A program made the position numbers and the translations under genes. From Apium graveolens (taxonomy: Eukaryota > Streptophyta > Magnoliopsida > Apiales > Apiaceae): 64,000 bases of DNA. The DNA is taken from the NCBI RefSeq assembly GCF_009905375.1, contig NC_133652.1, positions 117,266,676-117,330,675 of the forward strand, written 5' to 3'. Below the pieces are notes generated by a model. That model saw nothing but the letters and a program-made list of their open reading frames with translations. It searched no databases and was not told the DNA's origin. Below are positions 12,041 to 23,420 of this stretch, in pieces (position 1 is the stretch's first letter; each line of letters starts with the position of its first letter).

Positions 12041-12905
12041 TTATTCCTTTCTTCTCTCTTTCCTTCGGCATCTGTTCACGTCGACTTCTACAATCGTTGC
12101 CTTTTGCACCAGAGTGGCATAGTCGGTAAGCTCAAGGATTGCCACCCTATTCTGAATCCACGGTTTCAGTCCCTGCTGAAACCTCCTAGCTTTCTTTTCC
12201 TCGGTGCTCACAAACTCCGGCACAAACCTTGATAACTCAGTAAATTTCGCTTCGTACTCTGCTACAGACAAGTTATTCTGCTTTAGCTCCAAGAACTTGA
12301 GCTCCATCTGGTTTTCCATAAACCTCGGGAAATACTTCCCAGAAACAACTGACTCAATCTCTCCAGGTTATAATAGCGTCTGTCTCCATATTTTTCTTGG
12401 CCTCCCACCAGTAGTTAGCTTCTCCTTTCAGAAGGTAGGTAGCAAATACAGTCTTCTGTGCCTCCTCGGTACTCAAAATCTCAAAAGATTTCTCCATTTC
12501 CTTTAACCATGCCCTTGCCTCAACTGGGTCGGCTGATCCGTGGAACTCAGGGGGCTTAAGGGACTTAAAAGCCCTGAAAGAGTTTGCCACTGCATTGTTA
12601 CTTCCTTGAGGGGGTGGGTTGGGTTGACGTTCCAAATTCTGCCTTAGGAGTTGCATGAACTGGCCCATGGGATCCTTGCCTGGGTTTGGTACTGGTTGCT
12701 CCACCTCGGTTTCTCCTTCTTCAGCCTCTATCTCAAATCCCTCAACATCATATGTTTCCTCTTCCTCTTCATACAGGGAGTCATCCTGTTCCACATAATC
12801 CTCATCTTCCTCTTCACTGTGTTCTTGGTTTCTATTGTCCCTGATTATGGCTTCCCTGGTCTTCAGATCCAGGTTCGCCCTAGTTCCAATCTTTCTTGGC
12901 GGCAT
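12041..12905 (-). pseudogene. GY1 gag (capsid)
   Basis: It starts MPPRKIGTRANLD at 12905. An acidic N-terminal stretch (about residues 28-75) is followed by the capsid block (LKPPEFHGSADPVEARAWLK, then YLLKGEANYWWE). After ITWRD the frame shifts twice within about 30 bases (12330-12365) before continuing as YFPRFMENQMELKFLELKQ and VAEYEAKFTELSRFVPEF to 12041. These wordings are typical of Tekay/Del gag. The two close frame changes nearly compensate, so an assembly error is possible. Confidence 0.85.
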
Positions 12906-13399
12906 GATTCTGATAATAATAAAAACAATTATTGGGAAAATTCAACGTTAGGTCACAATCATATACAACATTATGCCTTGCACAGCTCTTATAATGGGGG
13001 AGAACGTATATCGCAATTCTATTATTTTAAGAAAGTTCTAATACGAAGTGCAGTAATAATAATGATAAAAACAGTGATCTCGTCACTATGGAACTGAACC
13101 GAAAGGAAACAAATATATACATAATGCGAGAAATACATAGTTTGATCTGGTCAAAGTACAACAGTGCTACAGTCATCTGGTCCCAAAAGTGATACACAAG
13201 AGTCTATCTGTCTAGTCAGAAAAAGGGATGCTATATACAAGTCAAACTATCCCGGAAAATTGGCTCTTACTAAGGCCTCGGCTAACTAGACAACTAGACT
13301 ATTCCATCATCAATCCTGAATCACACACCAGAGCGGGTCAGCTCCCAAACCCTTTCCATCGCACGACGGAAGATATAGTCGGCCTGCCGCCTGGAGATC

Positions 13400-14035
13400 C
13401 TACCATGCCTGTCCCCCCTGGAGCGATCTGAGCCTCGCTCGGGATGTGAGCTCTATCCCCGTAAGCTCCCTCCTCAAGGATCGGGGTATAGAAGCCCTAG
13501 TCTCATAAGCTCGGGTACGCCTACCCGCCCTCTCTGCATCCAACTCCCTCCTGGACTCATCTAGTCGGCCCTCGGCAACAGCCACTCGGGTCCTCAATAC
13601 ATCCTGAACATATCCATGAGCTAACGAAGACTGCCTGTGGGCAGGGTCAAGAGGTGGTGAATCCGGAGCCGCTGAGGGTGCCTCCTCGGTCTGCCTAGGC
13701 TCGGAAGTATGGGTCTCTGAGCTGTCATCATCAGGAATCCAAGATAGTGGTGGAGGGGTAGGGGCTCTGACCACCGGAAGTGTGGGTAATGGGATACCAG
13801 CATACACTACCATAGGTCCAACACGCTCCTCAGCTACTGGGACCTCATCCGGGTCCTCCTCATCTGGAATAGCAATAACCTCAGTCTCTGACTCCTCTGA
13901 GGGGTCCTCCTCATCTGAAATAGCAATGACCTCCGTCTCAGGCTCCTCTGAGGGGTCCTCCTCATCCTCCTCCATCTCAGGCTCCTCCTGATCCTCAACA
14001 TCTAGCAATGCCTCATCATGCTCACGCTCGAACAT
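13400..14035 (-). CDS. GY1 pre-gag ORF: acidic, proline-rich protein of unknown function
   Basis: An intact 211-codon frame lies between the primer site and gag, in the element's sense direction. The N-terminal third is strongly acidic and has an internal repeat (EEDPSEEPETEVIAI, EEDPSEESETEVIAI, EEDPDE; about residues 25-68). A proline-rich centre (about 80-135) follows, then a basic, arginine-rich, probably helical C-terminus (VRTRVAVAEGRLDESRRELD, RAGRRTRAYETRA). It matches no gag, pol or env domain I know. A homologue sits at the same place in GY2; the clearest shared block is PE(M/V)..(R/E)EHDEALL versus PEVQEHQHEDVLL. Just upstream is a TGTGTAG/G acceptor-like site, so it may be translated from a spliced leader. 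Function unknown. Confidence 0.6.
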   Translation of the reverse strand: MFEREHDEALLDVEDQEEPEMEEDEEDPSEEPETEVIAISDEEDPSEESETEVIAIPDEEDPDEVPVAEERVGPMVVYAGIPLPTLPVVRAPTPPPLSWIPDDDSSETHTSEPRQTEEAPSAAPDSPPLDPAHRQSSLAHGYVQDVLRTRVAVAEGRLDESRRELDAERAGRRTRAYETRASIPRSLRRELTGIELTSRARLRSLQGGQAW

Positions 14036-14231
14036 CTCAGGGTCCTCTATCTCAGGCGCCTACACATTAAACGAGCTAAGTTACTATCATGATACTTATA
14101 AGGGTTCCCGTAAGGGTTTTAACTGTCAGCACTACTTTAAGTAGTCCGACCATGAACTTGGCAAGAGTTCTTATTATCTTTGTGAGTTTGTTATTATATC
14201 GACGCATCATCTCTGAGGTTTATAACGCTTA

Positions 14232-14243
14232 GCTCTGATACCA
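14232..14243 (-). other. GY1 primer-binding site (tRNA-iMet)
   Basis: TGGTATCAGAGC on the minus strand, four bases (GAAA) after the end of the 5' LTR. It is the standard plant initiator-methionine tRNA 3'-end complement. Confidence 0.95.
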
Positions 14244-15223
14244 TTTCTGTAACACCCCCAGATCCGGGGTCGGGGATCCGGGTTGTCACGGTCTTTCTTT
14301 CCACAATATCACTTCACTTAATTAATAATAATTAACCTCATGCTGTGACCCCATACTAACACACACCACAACCCGTTATAGTCTCAGAGATGAAATTGAA
14401 ATAAGTACAAGTCTTTGAATCCACCATTTAACAGTTATTACAACCCAAAATGATTACTTGATAAATTTACAGTTAATTGCCATTATCTACCACAAGTTAT
14501 AATTATACATAATTTGATTCTTAAAAGTAGATGGTCTGAACTACAATGGATCTACCTCTGCAGCTATAGCAGCTACAACATCATCGGAAGACGCGGGACG
14601 CTTCCCACGCGCTTGCGCTGGGTCTGCTGGAGTCTGGCCATCTCTCCTAACTGTTGTTGTGTGATGAAGAAATAAAGCAAGAGTGAGCCTACAGCTCGCA
14701 AGATAATACATAGTGATAACAATAATATAGTATCTAAATGGATACTTAATAGAATCTCTATCATGTGTAAGATAATTACTTACTAGATATAAGTAAAAAC
14801 AAGGAATGAAGTTACCAATACTTCACTACACTTATATCATTTATAAAGCTACTTGAACTACCACCGTTCAAAGTATTATAAGTTTTTAAAAAAAAAAACA
14901 ACCCATAGATGAGACCACAAGTTAAGACTTGAATAGATTCAATCTTTGAAAATATTATTGAATGAAAAAAAGTTACGAGATACTTTATTTAGTCCCGATA
15001 TATATATCCACATATATATCTCTTTAAACATTTCCTGGAACCTCTGTTATGTAAAGTATGAACAGAGTTTGAAACATCCAATGAATTTTGGAAAGGAAAA
15101 GAATTTTGGCATAAACCAGATATCTTGCTGATCAGGCAGAGATACCAATAAGTAACCTTTTCTACTAGTAGATAGATGAATCCCCCACCGGTCATCACCC
15201 TGGCCACATAAGGACCTTGTGTT

Positions 15224-15313
15224 GGACCGCCACCCGGCCTCTTACGCGTTGATGGACTGCCACCCAGCCACTTACACTTTCATAGACCGTACCCCGGCCT
15301 GTCGCTTATGCCG
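15224..15313. repeat. 30 bp x 3 minisatellite in GY1 5' LTR
   Basis: Same array as at 5181-5270: three 30 bp units beginning GGACCGCCACCC, GGACTGCCACCC and AGACCGTACCCC. Confidence 0.85.
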
Positions 15314-15799
15314 ACTCAATTAGATGGGCTTACTTCCCGAACATTGGGCAAGTAATCAATTCATTTACCAAAACTGCAACCTCGTTGCGAATATAAAATA
15401 CACCACAGAGCCGGATTCCCCAGGTTTTGAGCGAGTATTTAAATCCCCTTAAAAAAAGGAAGATCTTAAATATAAAAATGAGTTTTGGGATCCGCTCTGA
15501 CTTTAAAAATCATTTTAAAGACTCGAAAACACTTATAGAGTGTTTGGAGTAAAGCTGATTTAATGAAGTAAATCAGTCCCCAGAATATTTAGAAAATGAC
15601 TGAATATTATTATTTAAATAATATTCCCATAAAGAATAATCTTTATAAAAATAATTGAAGTAGAAGTATTAAAACTTATACTTGAAACGAGTATTAAATA
15701 ACCAAAGATATACTTATATGAAAGTATTATCTTTATTTGAATAATCAAAAATAAGTTTGATTATTAACACCTTATTCTTTAATAAAATAAAGAATATAT

Positions 15800-16025
15800 T
15801 TCAGTAATAAGCGGAGTCATAATACCTCGAATGAATATTATAAATAATATTCATTAAATAAAATAAAGGAGTCATACATCCTCAAATGAATATCCAAGTA
15901 ATATTCAATAATAATATAAAGGAGTCATAAGCCCTCGAATAATATTCGAAATAATATTCAATAATAAAATAAAGGAGTCATAAGTCCTCGGATGAATATT
16001 CGAAATAATATTCAATAATAAAATA
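15800..16025. repeat. AT-rich tandem repeat in GY1 5' LTR
   Basis: About four units of roughly 55-60 bp with GGAGTCATAAG and CCTCGAATGAATATTC. The copy differs from 5760-5990 by small changes inside units. Confidence 0.75.
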
Positions 16026-19000
16026 AAGTTAAAGTTATCGAATAAACCTTATTCGATCAATAGTTTGGAAACTATAACCATATATATATAATATATATAT
16101 ATATATATCCATATCCATATATACAAAATCTACTCGGGATCCTCGACTCCCGGTTTTAGAAAATATTTTCACCTTTGGGTCCCTATACTAAGGGTATATG
16201 CAAGTTACCGCTATCCTCTAGCATAGGTATTATCAACTGAATCAACAGATATATATGGAAAGAATACGAAACAGGCATGCATATATATACCATATCAGCA
16301 TGCTTCAATATATCGCAAAATTTGCTAATTAACCAACATGCATCTATCACAAGATAATGCATATACATATATTCATCACAACAACAGTATAACGGGTAGA
16401 AAACTTGCCTGAGCGACTCGGGGTGATAAAAGGCTCGGGACGAGTCTGGTAACCTATAAACAACAAGTAAGTTGGAATTAAACCAAAATCACTTGTAAAT
16501 CTATACTTTAACTAACTTAGACTCTAACGCTTGTTTTGCGCTCACTGATTCGCTTAAGTCACTCGGGTACCCTCGGCTCCACCATTTTTAATAATTTAAC
16601 CTTTACGAGTTTTAAAGCGATTCCTTCGCGAGTGTCTTACCAACTGCCTAACACACTTACCATAAATGTTTCATACATTAATTAACCCTTTTTGGTCTTT
16701 AACCTATGTTTCAAAGTAAGGCGAGGGAAAAAGTTTCGTTCGCGAAACGCCGTTACTTGAAACGGTCGTTTCTCCTAAACCGTTCATCGGAATCGAACGA
16801 ACTACATATCAAAACGAAGCTCGTAACATGAGCTATCTAAACATGGCAGTGGTCATAATCTAGCAGGGGGTTCTCGGGTCCTAATGCTATGCACAAAAAC
16901 AGTCCAAAGAAAATCGGACGTTACGACGGCTATGTTTACCGCGATTTCCAATATTTTAAACCATTCAAAACCATTCCAAATCAACCTCAAATCCAACCTA
17001 CAACCAACATCCATCCTTATCACATTATAACAACCCCAACCAATTCAATTTAATCATTCATACTTATGCCTAAACTTAACTTTAATCATACTTAAGTTCT
17101 TTTAATCAAAACCACAACATTTACCATTCCATTTCACTACCATTTCAAATCCCAAACTCTAATCACAACAACAAGCTACAATATCATCCTACTAATCAAA
17201 ATCATCTTATAATATATAGGAATCTAGGGTTTGGAGATGGTATACCTTCCTTGAAGTGGTGGGAGGAGCTAGGAAGCCTTAAGAAGCTTTGAGAAGTCTT
17301 AAGAATGCTTGGATCTTCAAGAAAAACAAGAAAAACTTCAAGTTAAAAACTTGAAAACACTATTCATAGTCTTCTTCTTTGATTAAATGAAGAAGATTGA
17401 GAAGGAATTAATGGCTTAAACTCATGATATAGCCCTAACTAAGCATGAAGATGATTAGGGAATTTACTCACCAATTTAGGAAGCTTGGATCTTGGATTTT
17501 GAAAAATCTTGCCTTTAAAAAGTGAAAAAGCCGAGAGCAATGAAGAACTAATGCCTTGGTTTCTTTTTTGTTTTGATGAAGAATGAATTATTTGGATTGG
17601 TCGGTTGTAGTTTTGTATTTGATTTAGTCAATTACCTTCTTGCCCTTGAATTTGTGTGGTTACGAAGCCACCACACCTCCTTCCTTCCCATGTCATGCTT
17701 ATGTCATCCTCATGATGTCATCCTCCCTTCCTTGTCCTCTTTCTATTGGTTGGATGACATCATTCCCACTAATCCCTTTGATTAACTTCCTAATCGTTTG
17801 CCTAATGACCGCTGATCTGTTATACGGTTCGCTTAACTTTCGTTTTCGTTTATCGTTTGAAGGATCATACCCGGGATCTTATTACTTAGGTTCCTTTAAC
17901 CTTTCTCAATACATTATATTCCTTTTTATGATCCTCTATTATAATCCTTTAATTTAAATCCTTTTTATCCTGTTACCTTATACTCAATTCTCTCCGTATC
18001 TTGTGGATTTCCGGGAAAAACCAAAGTGTTCGGAATTGGATTCTGACGATCTTTACATACACTTATATACTTCATAGAGTACTAATAATATCCCAGAATA
18101 TCCATAACAGAACCCCCTACATAGTGTCGCGTGAAAAGTTTTCTCATTCAGCTAAAACACTATTCACAAGGGTTACAAAAAGTTGAAAATTTTGGGGTTA
18201 TTACAAAGGTTAAGGAAACCCAAGTAATAAGATCCCGGGTATGATCCCTCAAACGATAAACGAAAACGAAAGTTAAGCGAACCGTATAACAGATTAGCGG
18301 TCATTAGCCAAGTAATTAGAAGCTAATCAAAGAGATTAGTGAAGATGATGTCATCAAACCAATAAGAAGAGGACAAGCATGGGAAGGTGACATAGGATTG
18401 ATGACCTAAGCATGACCAAAGAGAAGTGTGTTGTTGGTTGATTAAGAACCACACAAAAATCACCATGGTTAAAAGGTAAATAATTAAAACAAAAGCCAAC
18501 AACAACCAACCAACAAATCATTTCACCAAAACACAAGTTGACTTCACTTTTCTTCAAGAAAAGCTCTCGGCCTCTTTTCCATTTCAAGAAGAAAAAAACC
18601 AAAATCCAAGTTCCAAGCTTCATTAATTAGTGAGGTAATTATCTAAGACTCCTTATGCATAGATATAGCTATCCTATAAGTTTAAGCTTCAAATTCCTTT
18701 ACAATCTCTTCCTAAAATTCATGGAAGAAGAGGGTGAATAGTGTTTTTCAAGAACTTAAAATTTTGTTCTTGAGTTTTTGTTTAGATTAAGTTTGGGTAA
18801 GGACTTTCAAGGGTGATTCCAAGCTAATTAGTTACTCCTACTCACCAAGGAAGGTATAATCTCAAACCCTAGCCCTACTTTGTATATTTAGAGCTTTTGT
18901 GTTTAGTATGGTTCATGAGAAGATTGATTATTGAGTATTTAGAGATGTGTTGGTTTTGTGATGTGTTTGGAGTTGTAAATCTTGTTGATTAGTTAAAGAA

Positions 19001-20040
19001 CTTAAGTAAAGCTTTTAGTTCATTATGGGAAGTAGTATAAATTTGGAAATATTGACTTGTTGGGGCTGTTGTAGCATTTTAAGTATGGAGTTTGGTTGTA
19101 TGGTTGAATTGTGGTTGATTGGTGGTTGATTTAGAGTAGGATAAAAATTGGTAATCGCGTAAACATAGCCGTCGTAATGTCCGATTTACTTTAGACTGTT
19201 TTGTTCTTAACAATCAGGACCCGAGGACTCTGTTAGGTTTTGACCATTGCCATGATTAGATAGTTCATGTTACGAGCTTCATTTTGATATGTGGTTCGTT
19301 TAAATCCGATGTACGGTTTAGGAGAAACGACCGTTTTAAGTAACGGCGTTTCGCGAACGAACCATTACCCCTCCCCTTACTTTGAAACATAGGTTAAAGA
19401 CCTTAAAGAACTAATTGGAGTATGAATCATTTATTTAAAGTGTACTAGGCAGTTGGTAAGGCACTCGCGAAAGAATCGCCTTAAAACCCTTAATGGTTAA
19501 TTTATTAAAAATGGTGGAGCCGAGGGTACTCAAGCGACTTAAGAGAATCGTTGAGCGCAAAGCGAGTGTTAGAGTCTAATTGGTTAAAGTATAGATTCAT
19601 AAGCGACTTTGGTTTAATTCCAACTTATATATTGTTTATAGGTTACCAGACTCGTCCCAAGCCATTTATCAACCCCAGTCGCTCAGGAAAGTTTTCTACC
19701 CATTATACTGTTGTTGTGATGTATATATATGTATATGCATTATCTTGTGATAGATGCATGGTGGTTATTTAGCAAATCTTGCGATATATTGGAGCATGTG
19801 ATATGGTATATATGCATGTCTGTTTCGTAATCTTGATATATATCTGTTGATTCAAATGCTTATAAGTTGCATAATACCTATGCTAGAGATAAGCAGTAGT
19901 TGCGTATACCCTTAGTATAGGGGACCCAAAGGTGAACATTTTCTAAAACCGGGAGTCGATGTTCCCGAGTATAATATATATATTCTTATATATACTTATA
20001 TATGGATATAGTTTTCAAAACTATTAATCGAATAAGTTTT

Positions 20041-20221
20041 ATTCGATAACCTTATTTTATTTAATGAATATTAGTTGAATATTCATTCGAGGACTTATGA
20101 CTCCGTTTATTTTATTAATGAATATTAGTTGAATATTCATTCGAGGACTTATGACTCCGCTTATTTTATTTAATGAATATTATTTTGAATATTCATTCGA
20201 GGACTTATGACTCCGCTCATT
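20041..20221. repeat. AT-rich tandem repeat in GY2 5' LTR
   Basis: Three units of about 54-56 bp, each with TTGAATATTCATTCGAGG and ACTTATGACTCCG. GGACTTATGA recurs at 20091, 20145 and 20201. It is the counterpart of the arrays in GY1 LTRs read on the other strand. Confidence 0.8.
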
Positions 20222-20710
20222 TTATTAATTAATATTTTTTATTTTATTAAAGAATAATGTTTCGATAATCAAACTTATTTTCGATTATTCAAATAAAGAT
20301 CATACTTTCATATAAGTATATCTTTGGTTATTTAATATCCATTTCAAGTATGAGTTTTAAAACTTTTACGTCAATTATTTTATAAGGATTATCCTTATGG
20401 GAATATTATTTAAATAATAATATTCAGATATTTTCTAATATATTGGGACTGATTTATTTTATTAAATCGGCATTACTCCAAACATTCTTAAAAATGTTTT
20501 CGAGTCTTCAAAATGATTTTTAAAAGTTAGAGCGGATCCCAAAACTCATTTTTATATTTAAGATCTTCCTATCAAAGGGATTTAAATACTCGCTCAAAGC
20601 CTGAGGGATCCGGCTCTGTGGTGTATTTATATTCGCAACATGGTTGCTGTTTTGAGACAACAATTTGATTACTTGCCCAATGTTCGGGAAGTAAGTCCAT
20701 CTGATTGAGT

Positions 20711-20832
20711 CGGCATAAGCGACAGGCCGGGGTACGGTCTATGAAGGTATAAGAGGCTGGGTGACAGTCCATCCACGCGTGAGTGGCCAGGTAACGGTCT
20801 AGCGCGAGGTCCGAATGCGGCCAGGGTGATGA
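20711..20832. repeat. 30 bp minisatellite in GY2 5' LTR
   Basis: Units start at 20711, 20741 and 20771, with a weaker fourth from 20801. Each contains a GGCC/GGCT core and ends in (A/G)CGGTCT or CAGTCC. The 3' LTR has the same array at 29084-29173. Confidence 0.8.
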
Positions 20833-21978
20833 TCGGCGAGGAATTCATCCATCTACAGTAGAAAAAGTTACTTATTGGTATCTTTGCCTGATCAGCAAGA
20901 TATCGGGTTTATGCCACAATTCTTTTCCTTTCCAAAAATTCATTGGATATTACAACTCTGTTCATACTTTACATGACAGAGGTTTTCAGGAAATGTATGA
21001 GAGATATATATGGATATATATCGGGACTTAATGAAGTATCTCGTAACTTCATTTCATTTAATAATATTTTAAAGATTGAATCTATTCAAGTCTTATCTTG
21101 TAGTCTCATCTGGGTGATGAACTTTGAAACTAATTATAACTTGAACGGTGGTAGTTCAAGTAGTATTCGGAAAGATATAAGTATATTGGAGTATTTTGTA
21201 ACTTCATCTTTTAAACTTATATCTAGTAAATGATTATCTTGTGCATGTCAAAGATTTTCGGAAAAACATTGAGACAAGGTTAGATATATGAGATCACCTT
21301 GAAATGATATTTTTATACAGTTATAAACTGGAACTCTGTGTATATTATATATGTCAGAGGATTTCAAAGATTGTGAAAAGTATATATGTATATATATACT
21401 GAATATTTTGCAACTTGGTCGCGTTAAGATATCAACTTGGTTCATTTCTTCTTGACCAAGACTTTCATGAGTACTATGAGAATGCTCATATATTGTTAAT
21501 TATAATACATATTATTTCGGTGGGCTTGTTGCTCACCCTTGCTTTCTTCTTTCATCACACAACAACAGATAGAAAAGATGAACAGGACCAAGCTTCCAAT
21601 TCGCAAGCGGTTAGGAAACGTTCCGCAGTTTTCTGGAAGCGTTGATGCCGCCGTAGCTGAGGTAGAAATTACCAATAGGTTAGGATTTCAACTTCTGATG
21701 TACCAGACTTATGTATCTATATGAATTGTAATAATGGCAAAGAAATGAAAATTTATTCAGAAACCCTTTTAAGGTGTAACGGTTTATAACTGTGGAATAA
21801 AATGACTTGTGTTACTTTTGGTATTTATCTCTGAGACTATAACTTGTGGTGTGTGTGTGTATAATGTGGGGTCACAGTACTCAGTAGTTGGTTGACTGTT
21901 AAGATTAAGTATTGATAAGGGAAATGGAACTCGCGACAACCCGAATCCCCGACCCCGGATTTGGGGGTGTTACATAAA

Positions 21979-21990
21979 TGGTATCAGAGC
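21979..21990 (+). other. GY2 primer-binding site (tRNA-iMet)
   Basis: TGGTATCAGAGC four bases (TAAA) after the LTR end at 21974. Confidence 0.95.
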
Positions 21991-22179
21991 TAAGCGTTAT
22001 AAACCTCAGATGATGTGACGTTAAGATAATAAGTTCACTAAGAAAATAAGAACTCTTGCCAAGTTCATAGTCGGGCTACCTAACATAGTACTGACAGTTA
22101 AAACCCTTACGGGAACCCTTATAAATATTATGATAGTAACATAGTTCATTCTCGTATAGGGCAGCGGGGCACCGAACCC

Positions 22180-23008
22180 TGAGGTTCAGGAGCATCAGCA
22201 TGAGGATGTTTTATTACATATTGGAGATCAAATTATGAATCCAATAGAGTACCCTAACGAGGGACCGGATGAGATTCATATTGAGAATGTTGCGGTTGAG
22301 GATGTTATCCCAAAAGGGATTGTTACTGAGTAGGATCTTGTGGAGGATCCTGACGAGAATGAAGAGAGGACCGCTGAGGAATTGATGACCGTAGTCAGGG
22401 CGACTACCAGAGCTAGAATGGCCGCGAGGGTGGCACTAGAGGATGAAGAGTTACCAAGGGAACAAAGGATAATGAGGGAAGAAGGAGTGGGGCCTTCCAC
22501 GGCACCAATTATACCAGTGTCAGACCCTCTTCCAGAGGTTCCTGTAGACATCCATGTGGTTCCACCAATTCCTGTTCCCTCCCCTGTACAGAGCCCAGCA
22601 CCTACTGAGGAAATGCCACCTTTATCTCCTGCATCATTGTCACCTGATACCGTGCTTGGTTATCTATTTGGATCTCCTGGGTCTACACTACCTGCACCCC
22701 ATGGACTGCTAGATGCTACCACTCAGGCTTCTCTTATCGCCGATTATTATATGACTTTCGGTGGCCTGTCTGAGGCCCGTAATGTTAGGAGTGATCTGTT
22801 GGATCGACTTACTGCACCAAGGATTGAGGGCAACGTACTTCCGGCAGGATTAGCTTATAGCATGGAAAGGATTGAGGCTATCACCCGTGTTACAGCTAGA
22901 GGCCATCTTGAGGGTCAGATTGATCCAGCTCTACTTGCAACTATCTTAGACCTCATCACCGCTTTAATGGAGCAGGTTAGGGATGTCGTGCGTGCCCGCA
23001 TTTCTTGA
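22180..23008 (+). CDS. GY2 pre-gag ORF, homologue of the GY1 pre-gag ORF
   Basis: The frame is open from about 22180 (PEVQEHQHEDVLL) to 23008, apart from one TAG at 22331-22333. The part after that stop is 225 codons without interruption. It has an acidic and arginine-rich start (TTRARMAARVALEDEELP), a proline-rich centre (VPPIPVPSPVQSPAP), and a longer C-terminal part (LIADYYMTFGGLSEARNV, RVTARGHLEGQIDPALL) that looks helical. Position (between primer site and gag), the upstream TATAG/G acceptor-like site and the N-terminal words match the GY1 ORF. It lacks the acidic repeat of GY1. No known domain recognised. It is by far the best-preserved frame of the element. Confidence 0.55.
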
Positions 23009-23420
23009 TCCATAATAGTGTGCAGAGTCTGAGCAATCTGACAGGAATTTCATGCAGCACCGCTTTTGGAGGATTAGCCTAAGTTATGAATGATTAGTTT
23101 TAATGACTAGATGATTATCTATGGTAGTACTTTTGGGATAGAAGCGATCAGATCAAATGATGTAATTCTCTTTAATGTGTTTAGTTGTTGTACCCTCGAA
23201 TAAATAGTTAAGTATATATTCGTTAATTTCAGTTCAGATCAGTTTGTTTGTGATAAGTTCATATTGTTAATTGTGTGGTTAACACTTAAGAGTGTGTCAT
23301 GAAGTTTATAGAACTTGAGAATTCATAATTTGCAATCATGCAAGGACTGAACGAGGGAAAGATTTAAGCAAAGTAAGTAAGAAAAATATCCAGAGATTCT
23401 CAAAATTTTTCCAAGCATCA

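Larger units (their letters stand above)
4202..18205 (-). mobile_element. GY1: full-length Tekay/Del-type chromovirus (Ty3/Gypsy)
   Basis: Two long direct repeats (4202-8167 and 14248-18205) bound a 6.1 kb interior. Read on the minus strand, the LTR runs from TGTAATAACCCC to GGGTGTTACA. It is followed after 4 nt by TGGTATCAGAGC, the initiator-methionine tRNA primer site. The purine tract AAGGAGGGGAGAC precedes the other LTR. Interior order is extra ORF, gag, protease, RT, RNase H, integrase, chromodomain: Ty3/Gypsy chromovirus order. The gag wording (FLELKQ, VAEYEAKFTELSRF, RFQQGLKPWI) and very long LTRs fit the Tekay/Del lineage. No target duplication is found: the 5 bp on the left are ATGTG and on the right AAGGT. 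Frameshifts in gag and pol make it non-coding as read. Confidence 0.9.
14248..18205 (-). repeat. GY1 5' LTR (3,958 bp)
   Basis: Direct repeat of 4202-8167. On the plus strand it ends GGGGTTATTACA at 18205 and is followed at once by the truncated LTR of GY2 in the opposite orientation. The sequence differences from the other LTR are dominated by one-base length changes, often in runs of one base. Confidence 0.93.
18206..21974 (+). repeat. GY2 5' LTR, truncated at its start
   Basis: The first base corresponds to 28040 in the 3' LTR, so the U3 start TGTAATAACCCC is missing here. It ends GGGGGTGTTACA at 21974. Compared with the 3' LTR it has an extra ~1.46 kb (about 18742-20204), because the 3' copy is deleted there. 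It abuts GY1's LTR in inverted orientation. Confidence 0.9.

Noticed and set aside
12651..13097. Plus-strand 148-codon frame
   Set aside because: Antisense shadow of GY1 gag; composition follows the acidic gag codons.
13782..13991. Plus-strand Ser/Gly-rich repeat frame
   Set aside because: Antisense reading of the acidic repeat in the pre-gag ORF.
22276..22551. Minus-strand Ser-rich frame in GY2
   Set aside because: Antisense shadow of the pre-gag ORF.
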